A stretch of DNA of 64,000 bases from an uncultured Marinobacter sp. (lineage in GTDB: Bacteria > Pseudomonadota > Gammaproteobacteria > Pseudomonadales > Oleiphilaceae). How positions within the stretch are numbered: position 1 is the first letter of the stretch; every line of letters starts with the position of its first letter. The notes under the pieces are model-generated. The model was given only the letters and a program-made list of their open reading frames with translations, was not told where the DNA came from and did no database searches. This document shows positions 57,123 through 64,000 of this stretch, piece after piece. The stretch spans positions 1-64,000 of the forward strand of contig NZ_CANLBK010000005.1 in assembly GCF_947488835.1 (NCBI RefSeq), given 5' to 3'. A program made the position numbers and the translations under genes.

Positions 57123-57767
57123 TCAGGCGGAGCCGTCACTTTCACCACAGAGTTCCGCAAGCAGTTGCCTGTGCCGTAACTGTTGCGTGGTTACCTGCAT
57201 ACGCTGGCTGCGTACGATCGCCAGCAGGTCCGCCAGCGCTTCCTTGAACTCATCGTTTACAACAATGTAGTCAAACTCGCCTACATGGCGGCACTCTTCC
57301 CTGGCCTCAGTCAACCGCCGACTCACGACATCCGGCGCGTCGGTTCCTCTGCCCACGAGGCGTTCCCGAAGGGCTTCCGCCGAAGGCGGCACAATAAAAA
57401 TACTGACACACTCGGGAATAAGCCGACGCACCTGGGAAGCGCCCTGCCAGTCGATTTCCAGAATCACATCTCGCCCGCTGGCCAGCATCTCTCGGACCCA
57501 CACCTGAGATGTGCCGTAATAATTACCGAAAACGTCTGCGTGCTCCAGAAAGTCGCTTTTACCGATCATGGCTTCAAACTCGGAGCGGCCAACAAAATGG
57601 TAGTTAATGCCATCCTTCTCGCCTTCGCGCATGGGGCGCGTCGTATGAGAGACGGATACTCCCAACTTGTGGTCTGCATGTAGCATCTCTGCTACAAGAC
57701 TGGTCTTACCGGCACCCGATGGCGCAGAAATAACAAACAGCGTACCCGTTTCACCGGCCTGGCTCAT
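57123..57767 (-). CDS. gmk: Guanylate kinase
   Basis: Phosphorylates GMP to GDP. The 214-residue protein has the P-loop SAPSGAGKTSL (about residues 12-20), HTTRPMREGE and a lid region. Start ATG 57767 follows AGGAG; a longer frame to 57818 is less likely. Upstream the universal-stress gene is divergent. Confidence 0.96.
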   Translation of the reverse strand: MSQAGETGTLFVISAPSGAGKTSLVAEMLHADHKLGVSVSHTTRPMREGEKDGINYHFVGRSEFEAMIGKSDFLEHADVFGNYYGTSQVWVREMLASGRDVILEIDWQGASQVRRLIPECVSIFIVPPSAEALRERLVGRGTDAPDVVSRRLTEAREECRHVGEFDYIVVNDEFKEALADLLAIVRSQRMQVTTQQLRHRQLLAELCGESDGSA

Positions 57768-57914
57768 GATTGAACAACTCCTGGACTGGACCTGGCCGCC
57801 ACTACTGGAGGCCCGCAAAGCGAATAATTATACGACCTTTGACCAAACACCGCATCCCGGATGCCGCCACAACTGGTAACATCAAGGAAACAGCAGCAAA
57901 CGACGGAAGGCAGC

Positions 57915-58802
57915 ATGGATAAACTTCTGATTGTCATGGATCCGGCCCACAAGCACCAGAAAGCTCTGGCCCGGGGAATCGAACTGGCCCGCGCCACGGG
58001 CGCCCAACTGGAAATCGTGGCGTTCACCCATGAACATCTGGGCGCTTTGCCGTCAGACCCTACCGTGCAACAACGTGCCCGCGATGCCCTCATTGAACTT
58101 CGTCAGCGCTGGCTGGATCAGATGCTGGCGCTTTCCGACTGCACCGACCTGCAAGTCGCCACGCATACTGTGTGGGAAAAGAATATTCACCAATGGATCA
58201 TTGAACACGCCCATCCCAACCGCTTCAAGGCCGTCATCAAAACCGGAAGCCGCTCGGAAACATGGTTATACACGCCGACTGACTGGCACCTTATCCGTGA
58301 GTGCCCGGTACCGGTGATGCTGGTAGCTGAGCAAAAATGGAACCATGCCCACCCGATTCTGGCCGCGGTAGACCTGAGTTCCACCAAACCGGTCAAAAAA
58401 GCACTGAACACCAAGATCATTGAGCAGGCCTTCGTACTGGCAAAGGCCTTTGGATCGGAGGTTCATCTGGTTCATGCGCTGCATATTTCCGAGGTGCTGG
58501 CAGACCTGGAGATCATCAATGTAGCTGACCATGAGCAGCGGCGCCGAACAGCTCTGGAACCGACCATTACGCACCTGTGCAACACCTGGCACCTGAGCCG
58601 GGACCAGGTTCACCTGGCCGCTGGCCCGGCACACAAGGTGATCCCCAGCGTGGCCAACAAATTGAAAGTCGATATGGTGGTCATCGGCACCAGCGGTAAA
58701 ACCGGCCTGAAGGCCCGTGTGATTGGAAACACCGCAGAGAAGGTGCTCACTCATCTGAGAACCGACTTACTAGCCATCAAGCCCGGAGATACTGGCCAGT
58801 AA
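57915..58802 (+). CDS. Tandem universal stress protein (UspE-like)
   Basis: A 295-residue protein with two Usp domains; the second keeps the ATP-binding pattern GTSGKTGLKARVIGNTAE. The first lacks a full G-loop. ATG 57915 follows GGAAGG. It ends one base into the pseudouridine-synthase gene (TAATG), so the two are coupled, an unusual pairing. Confidence 0.85.
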   Translation: MDKLLIVMDPAHKHQKALARGIELARATGAQLEIVAFTHEHLGALPSDPTVQQRARDALIELRQRWLDQMLALSDCTDLQVATHTVWEKNIHQWIIEHAHPNRFKAVIKTGSRSETWLYTPTDWHLIRECPVPVMLVAEQKWNHAHPILAAVDLSSTKPVKKALNTKIIEQAFVLAKAFGSEVHLVHALHISEVLADLEIINVADHEQRRRTALEPTITHLCNTWHLSRDQVHLAAGPAHKVIPSVANKLKVDMVVIGTSGKTGLKARVIGNTAEKVLTHLRTDLLAIKPGDTGQ

Positions 58803-59617
58803 TGCGTAGAAAATTCGACGTTACAGTAAAGCAGCCCGAAACAGCCAGTGAAGCCCTGAGCGAAGCCTCCGGGCTTCCTCGCCAGCGCATCAAAGACGCC
58901 ATGAACAAAGGCGCCTGCTGGTGGACTCTAAAAGGCAAGAAAGTGCGGCTGCGGCGCGCAACCAAAGAGCTGCAAGCCGGCACTCAGTTGCAGCTTTATT
59001 ACGATGAGAATGTTCTGAACCGCAAACCGGAAGCGGCGATCCTGGTAGAGGATAAAAGCCGCTACAGTGTCTGGTTCAAGCCCCACGGCTTGTTAGCTCA
59101 AGGCTCGCAATGGGGAGACCATTGCAGCCTCTTGCGCTGGGCGGAGCTTGAACTGAAGCGACCTTGCTTCCTTATTCACCGGCTGGATGGCGATGCTGCC
59201 GGGCTAATGCTGATTGCCCACGACTCAAAAGCCGCGGGTGCGCTCTCCCAGTGTTTCTCCGGGCGCACCATGACCAAGCGTTACCTGGCCCGAGTGGCCG
59301 GCGTCATCAATACGCAGGACCAACTGATCGACACACCGATTGATGGCAAAGCCGCAATCAGTCATGCGTCCACGCTAAGCACCGATGACGCAGCCGAAAC
59401 AAGTCTTCTGCAAGTCATCATCGAGACAGGCCGCAAACACCAGATCCGCAAGCATTTGCAGAGCATAGGGCATCCGATTATTGGCGATCGCCTTTACGGC
59501 AAACCTGCAGGAGTTCCCTTGCAGCTCCTCGCCGCCAGCCTGGAGTTTGACTGCCCCCTTAGCCGCCAGCGGGTAACTCTGGAATTACCGAGAGAGCTTG
59601 CCAGCCTGGCCGAATGA
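58802..59617 (+). CDS. RluA-family pseudouridine synthase
   Basis: A 271-residue protein with the catalytic motif HRLDGDAAG (aspartate in RLD; family usually RLDxxTSG), plus a KRYLARVAG segment and the C-terminal GRKHQIRKHLQSIGHPIIGD motif. An S4-like N-terminal region may be present (about 1-70). The RNA target is unknown. It is coupled to the Usp gene. Confidence 0.9.
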   Translation: MRRKFDVTVKQPETASEALSEASGLPRQRIKDAMNKGACWWTLKGKKVRLRRATKELQAGTQLQLYYDENVLNRKPEAAILVEDKSRYSVWFKPHGLLAQGSQWGDHCSLLRWAELELKRPCFLIHRLDGDAAGLMLIAHDSKAAGALSQCFSGRTMTKRYLARVAGVINTQDQLIDTPIDGKAAISHASTLSTDDAAETSLLQVIIETGRKHQIRKHLQSIGHPIIGDRLYGKPAGVPLQLLAASLEFDCPLSRQRVTLELPRELASLAE

Positions 59618-59623
59618 GCCCAA

Positions 59624-60397
59624 TCAGTTACCTTCAAACTCCGGGGCACGACGAGCAACAAATGCCTGAACGCCCCGCATGAAGTCCTTCGACTTGGTGG
59701 TGACATTCTGTTCCTCGGCCTCAACCGCTACTGCTGAACCCCAGTCACAGCTGGCCACTTCGCGCAGCAAGCGCTTGGTCCCGGCAACAGCAAGTGGCGC
59801 AGCACCCGCCAGAGAACTGGCCCATTCAAACGCTTCTTGCTCCAGGCCTTCAGCAGGCACGGCCCTATTGGCCAAGCCATGAGTTAAACACGTCTCCGCA
59901 TCAAGCCGCTTTCCTTCGATAATGGCAGCCAGCGCGCGGTGGCGCCCCATGGCATTCAGCAGATGCCAGGTGAGGCCTCCATCGGGCACGAGCGCAATGG
60001 CAGCAAACGCCAGATACACACTGGCATCCTCTGCCATCATCACCAGATCGCATGTCAGGGCCAGCGCGGCGCCAATACCGGCTGCCTGGCCATGGACGCG
60101 AGCGATATAGAGCTTGTTGCCGTGATGAATAGTTTTCAGAAGCGGCTCGTATTCATCCAGCAGCAGATCCGATATTTGCTTGTAGTCAAAATCCTGTAAG
60201 TCCTGCCCTGCAGAAAATCCCTTACCGGCAGCACCAATAATGCAAACCCGAATCGTTGGATCTGCTTCCACCTCAGCCAAGGTAGAGGTCAAGGCTTTGC
60301 GCATCGGCGCATTCAGAGCGTTGTAGTGCTCCGGCCGGTTGAGTGTAATCGTCGCAACTTGCCCATCGCGGGACAAAAGAACTGGCGTGTCACTCAT
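59624..60397 (-). CDS. Enoyl-CoA hydratase/isomerase family protein
   Basis: A 257-residue crotonase-family protein with the oxyanion-hole segments GFSAGQDLQDF and GAALALTCDLVM. It resembles PaaG-like or fatty-acid beta-oxidation isomerases; which substrate it uses is not shown. ATG 60397 follows GAAGGA. It is convergent with the pseudouridine-synthase gene, six bases away, and divergent from the monooxygenase. Confidence 0.9.
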   Translation of the reverse strand: MSDTPVLLSRDGQVATITLNRPEHYNALNAPMRKALTSTLAEVEADPTIRVCIIGAAGKGFSAGQDLQDFDYKQISDLLLDEYEPLLKTIHHGNKLYIARVHGQAAGIGAALALTCDLVMMAEDASVYLAFAAIALVPDGGLTWHLLNAMGRHRALAAIIEGKRLDAETCLTHGLANRAVPAEGLEQEAFEWASSLAGAAPLAVAGTKRLLREVASCDWGSAVAVEAEEQNVTTKSKDFMRGVQAFVARRAPEFEGN

Positions 60398-60750
60398 TTC
60401 ATTGTTCCTTCTCTGTTAAATCGATTCTTTTGTTTTCGCGCCGGCCTTCGCCAAAATCACGACTGCTATTTTCGCTACACCTAGACTGCACTTCTGAGCA
60501 CAAATATTCATCTGCGAAACCTTCCATGAGTAGCCGCTTCATCCTGCATATCAGGCCAAATTGAACACTAACGTTCAAAACAAGTCAACAAAGTCCAAAA
60601 AATTTGTTTGTGTTCTGCTTTTATGATTAGCTGTTAACCGCCCATGAATATTTTTGATCACGGGTGTTCACTAAAAGCCGTTTCAGAAAACTGTTCGCGA
60701 TGGCAGCTGAGTGCAAAGGGCCGGATGTCGACCAGCTAGAGGGAGATATT
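60398..60750. other. Divergent region with a palindromic operator candidate
   Basis: About 350 bases between the enoyl-CoA hydratase and the monooxygenase gene. It contains TTGAACACTAACGTTCAA (60561-60578), perfect arms TTGAAC and GTTCAA around 6 bases. There is also a weak TATGAT at 60622. No other structure was seen. Confidence 0.55.
60561..60578. promoter_or_regulatory. Palindromic operator candidate
   Basis: Perfect inverted repeat TTGAAC-N6-GTTCAA, of the size bound by TetR-type repressors. It lies in the divergent promoter region. The regulator is not visible in the window. Confidence 0.5.
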
Positions 60751-62256
60751 ATGAATAACAAAAGGCAGCCTTCAGTGCTGGTAATTGGGGCAGGCGCCAC
60801 CGGTATTCTTGCAGGTATCAAACTGCCGGAAGCAGGAATCAACGACGTTATCATTATTGAAAAAGCAGACCGGGTTGGCGGCACATGGCGTGAGAATACC
60901 TACCCCGGTGTAGCCTGCGACATCCCCTCGCCTCACTACTGCTACTCATTCGAGCCCTGGCCCTGGTCGAGCCAGTGCGCACAAGGTGGAGAAATTCAGG
61001 AGTATCTGGAACACGTTGCGAAAAAATACAACGTACTCCCGATGATTCGCTTTGAAACGACTGCCGTTTCAACCGTTTACGATGAGACCACAGCAATCTG
61101 GACAGTAAAGACCGACAAGGGCGATGTGTTCACTGCGGATTTTGTGATTGCAGCAACCGGCATTCTGCACAAACCCAAGCGCCCTGACATTCCCGGGCTG
61201 AACAGTTTCAGCGGCGAGACGTGGCACACCGCCGAGTGGCGGCACGATGTGGACTTGAAAGGCAAGCGGGTAGGTGTCATTGGAACAGGCTCTACCTCCC
61301 ACCAGGTAGTGCCCGAGTTGGTTAAGGCCGGGCACGAAACCTTTGTATTCCAGAGAACGCCGCAGTGGGTATTTCCCTTTCCAAACCTGAATTTCCCGGA
61401 ATGGATGCGCAACCGCTGGAAGGAAAAACCCGAGCGGATCAAGCCTTGGAAGTCACTGTACAAAACATTTATTGAGCAGTTCTTCGTAAAAGCAACGACA
61501 GGGGAGCCCGTACAGCGAACGCTTCTGAACCTGTCCAGCAAAGCCTATCTTCGCTTGGGTGTTCGTAAACGCGATCTGCGCGAAAAGCTCACGCCGGATT
61601 ACGGCGTTGGTTGTAAGCGCATGGTGGTCAACTTCACGTTCTACCCTGCGATACAGAAAGAAAATGCACACCTGATTACCGACGGCATCAAAGGTATTGA
61701 GGCTGAGGGCGTGCGCCTGGTTACAGGAGAGCTGGTTCCCCTCGACGTTATTGTACTGGCAACAGGATTCGACAACTTCGCTTACATGCGTCCGGGCAGC
61801 CTGGTAGGGCGCTCTGGTCATACCATTGATGATGCATGGAAAGACGGCACCTACCCCAGCTACCACGCTGTGCTCATGGAAAACTTCCCCAACTACTTCC
61901 TTATGCTCGGGCCGGGTACCCCCATCGGCAACAACTCGGTTATCGGCATGGCAGAAGAGCAGCTGGACTACGTGTTGCGGTTGATGGACATCTGGCGTGA
62001 CGGCTCTGCAGATGAGATCGAACCCACCCCGGAAGCTGTATCGGCGTTCGTCGAGTACATAAAAGCCGGACTTGGTGAATCTGTCTGGACGAGCGGCTGC
62101 CAGAGCTGGTACCTGGATGCAGCGGGTGTGCCCGTTGTTTTCCCTTACACCTGGAAAGAGTTTGTCGCTTCCATGGCCGAGATCGACCGGAGCGACCTGA
62201 CAATGGCTCGCACCGAGCCCTGCCAGCAGGAGGTTCGCGATGCCGTCTCAGTTTGA
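60751..62256 (+). CDS. FAD-dependent Baeyer-Villiger-type monooxygenase
   Basis: A 501-residue flavoprotein with FAD-binding GAGATGILAG, the GGTWRENTYPG segment, a second nucleotide-binding GTGSTSH, and the BVMO-like fingerprint FSGETWHTAEWR (FxGxxxHxxxW, with R after the W instead of P or D). It oxidises ketones or long-chain substrates with NADPH; the substrate is unknown. ATG 60751 follows GGGAG. It overlaps the next gene by 17 bases. Confidence 0.88.
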   Translation: MNNKRQPSVLVIGAGATGILAGIKLPEAGINDVIIIEKADRVGGTWRENTYPGVACDIPSPHYCYSFEPWPWSSQCAQGGEIQEYLEHVAKKYNVLPMIRFETTAVSTVYDETTAIWTVKTDKGDVFTADFVIAATGILHKPKRPDIPGLNSFSGETWHTAEWRHDVDLKGKRVGVIGTGSTSHQVVPELVKAGHETFVFQRTPQWVFPFPNLNFPEWMRNRWKEKPERIKPWKSLYKTFIEQFFVKATTGEPVQRTLLNLSSKAYLRLGVRKRDLREKLTPDYGVGCKRMVVNFTFYPAIQKENAHLITDGIKGIEAEGVRLVTGELVPLDVIVLATGFDNFAYMRPGSLVGRSGHTIDDAWKDGTYPSYHAVLMENFPNYFLMLGPGTPIGNNSVIGMAEEQLDYVLRLMDIWRDGSADEIEPTPEAVSAFVEYIKAGLGESVWTSGCQSWYLDAAGVPVVFPYTWKEFVASMAEIDRSDLTMARTEPCQQEVRDAVSV

Positions 62257-63856
62257 CTATGTGATTGTTGGAGGAGGCTCGGCTGGCTCTGTACTGGCGG
62301 CCCGGTTAAGCGAAGACCCCAGCAAGAGCGTGTGCCTGCTGGAGGCGGGCGGCGAAGGAAAAGATCTGCTGGTGCGCATGCCCGCCCTGACCGTGGCGAT
62401 GATGCCCGGCAAACCGGTAAAGCTGAACAACTGGGCGTTTACGACCGTGCCACAACGCGGGCTCAATGGACGCTGTGGCTATCAGCCACGCGGGCGCACC
62501 CTGGGCGGCTCTTCGGCAATCAATGCCATGGTATACACCCGCGGCAACCCCCGCGATTATGATCGCTGGGCCGAACTTGGTGCCGAAGGCTGGGATTGGA
62601 AAGGGGTACTGCCCTACTTCCGAAAATCCGAAAGCAATGAACGTGGAGGCAACGATCTCCATGGCGCTGCAGGGCCGCTGCATGTTGCCGATCCGTCCAG
62701 CCCTCGCTCCATCACCAAAGACTGGATCGCCGCCGGCCAGGCTTGCCAATTACCGCTTACAGACGATTTCAATGGCGAAACCCAGGCCGGCATCGGCTAT
62801 TACCAGGTAACCCAGTTCCACGACAGTCGCAGGGGGCAACGTTGCTCAGCAGCGGCGGCCTATCTCCACCCTGTGATGGACACCCGCCCCAACCTGAAAG
62901 TGATTACCGGTGCACATGCTACCCGAGTATTGTTCTCCGGAAACAAGGCCACCGGTGTTGAGTATCGCCAAGGCGGTAAAACCCTGTCTGTCGAAGCAGC
63001 CAAAGAGGTCATATTGTCTGCTGGCGCGTTTCAATCTCCGCAGCTGCTTATGCTCTCCGGAGTAGGGCCGGCAGCGCACCTGCAACACCACGGCATACCG
63101 GTGATACATGATTCGCCTGCCGTGGGCCAAAACCTTCAAGACCATCCCGATGTTGTTTTGTCCTACGGGGTTAACACCACCGATGTATTTGGCGTGGGCG
63201 TGTCAGGCACCTTCCGCTTACTGGGCGGGATGCGTGAGTGGTTTTCCAGCGGTAAAGGCTTGCTGTCCACCAACTTCACAGAAGGTGGTGCGTTTTTCTC
63301 AGTCGACGGGGTGCATGATGACTGGCCCAACGTGCAGCTGCATTTCGTTATCGCGCGAGTTGAAGATCACGGCCGGAAGATCAAGCCAGGCTACGGAATC
63401 TCTTGCCATGCCTGCATTCTGCGGCCTGAAAGCCGAGGCCATGTTGCCCTCGCCTCCACCGATCCCATGGCAGCGCCACTAATCGATCCCGATTTCCTGG
63501 GCGACGAGCGAGATGCAGAGCTACTTTTAAAGGCGGTTCGTCGCACCTTGCAGATCATGGAATCTGAGCCGGTTGCGAGCCGAATTACCCAGTCTTTCAC
63601 CGCTCGTTCTACCGACAGCGACGAAGACCTTATGGAAATGATCCGCAACCACTGCGACACCGTGTACCACCCCATTGGAACCTGCCGCATGGGCAGCGAT
63701 CAGGATTCTGTTGTCGATACATCGTTGCGGGTACGAGGCGTTGAAGGTCTTCGCGTGATAGACGCTTCCGTAATGCCAACGCTAATCAGCGGCAACACAA
63801 ACGCACCGACAATCATGATTGCAGAGAAGGCAGCAGCAGAATTCTTCCACGACTGA
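62240..63856 (+). CDS. GMC-family FAD oxidoreductase (alcohol dehydrogenase-like)
   Basis: A 538-residue flavoprotein with GGGSAGSVLAARLSE, RGRTLGGSSAINAM, and the C-terminal HPIGTCRMG signature, like choline dehydrogenase and AlkJ. It probably oxidises an alcohol in the same pathway as the monooxygenase. ATG 62240 follows AGGAGG and overlaps the upstream gene by 17 bases. Confidence 0.92.
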   Translation: MPSQFDYVIVGGGSAGSVLAARLSEDPSKSVCLLEAGGEGKDLLVRMPALTVAMMPGKPVKLNNWAFTTVPQRGLNGRCGYQPRGRTLGGSSAINAMVYTRGNPRDYDRWAELGAEGWDWKGVLPYFRKSESNERGGNDLHGAAGPLHVADPSSPRSITKDWIAAGQACQLPLTDDFNGETQAGIGYYQVTQFHDSRRGQRCSAAAAYLHPVMDTRPNLKVITGAHATRVLFSGNKATGVEYRQGGKTLSVEAAKEVILSAGAFQSPQLLMLSGVGPAAHLQHHGIPVIHDSPAVGQNLQDHPDVVLSYGVNTTDVFGVGVSGTFRLLGGMREWFSSGKGLLSTNFTEGGAFFSVDGVHDDWPNVQLHFVIARVEDHGRKIKPGYGISCHACILRPESRGHVALASTDPMAAPLIDPDFLGDERDAELLLKAVRRTLQIMESEPVASRITQSFTARSTDSDEDLMEMIRNHCDTVYHPIGTCRMGSDQDSVVDTSLRVRGVEGLRVIDASVMPTLISGNTNAPTIMIAEKAAAEFFHD

Positions 63857-63889
63857 CACGGCCTTACTCACTGGTTAGAGACTACAACA

Positions 63890-64000
63890 ATGACTTTCCA
63901 GACATTAGATGAGCTTTACCTTTTCGCCGAAAAAACCGATAGCGGGCGAGTGGCCTTCAGTGACCTCTCCGGGCGAGCCTTGAGCAGCCCGGACTTTGTG
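63890..64000 (+). CDS. Partial ORF at window edge
   Basis: Only 37 codons are present, starting at ATG 63890 (MTFQTLDELYLFAEKTDSG). The frame remains open to the edge. It is 33 bases after the GMC stop, so likely the same operon. I do not recognise a family from this fragment. Confidence 0.6.
   Translation, partial: MTFQTLDELYLFAEKTDSGRVAFSDLSGRALSSPDFV

Overview
The window looks like a chromosomal segment of a marine gammaproteobacterium close to Pseudomonas, most probably Marinobacter. This is inferred from protein resemblance, from gene order shared with Pseudomonas aeruginosa, and from a moderate-to-high G+C content. It is mostly core genome. I saw no insertion sequence, prophage, integron or CRISPR array.

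Layout. Positions 1-230 hold tandem promoters and a boxA-like element for a ribosomal RNA operon that runs leftward out of the window. Next come tyrS (-), an M23 peptidase and anmK (+), then erpA, a bactofilin, a DUF6776-type protein and argC (-). A plus-strand block follows: ClC channel, hemJ, thiD, thiE, hemL and a secreted lipase. Then come a TPR lipoprotein with PBP1b (-), a two-domain kinase, a pentapeptide protein with a Rieske protein, sfsA (-) and dksA-gluQ.

The regulatory centre is 21096-26239: a small membrane ORF (cbrX) overlapping the transporter-kinase cbrA, the sigma54 activator cbrB, and a 700-base gap. The gap carries CbrB-type operators, a sigma54 promoter, a roughly 390-nt A-rich RNA and a strong terminator. 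This is the arrangement of the Pseudomonas CbrAB-CrcZ carbon-catabolite system, followed as in Pseudomonas by pcnB and folK, then panB, panC and pgi.

The macromolecular-synthesis region is 31607-38822: a second folK, folB and plsY, with tsaD and rpsU divergent, then a terminator, dnaG, rpoD and tRNA-Ile2(CAU). The tRNA promoter's -10 box lies in the loop of the rpoD terminator.

The right part holds a DUF4398/OmpA envelope pair, a FadL-type channel with a 1083-residue Ig-like lipoprotein (probable hydrophobic-substrate uptake), a molybdoenzyme with a DUF2489 protein, an HDOD protein, recG-oxyR, an epimerase-like protein, ridA, spoT, rpoZ, gmk, a tandem universal stress protein with a pseudouridine synthase, and an enoyl-CoA hydratase. 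A Baeyer-Villiger-type monooxygenase and a GMC oxidoreductase run into a gene cut by the window edge. The fatty-acid and hydrocarbon flavour of lipase, FadL, monooxygenase and GMC fits a lipid- or alkane-using marine bacterium.

Main points of interest: the CrcZ-like RNA and its control region, a thiD gene whose only reasonable start is the non-canonical ATC at 9340, the terminator-embedded tRNA promoter, and an unassigned transcription unit near 48260-48529.
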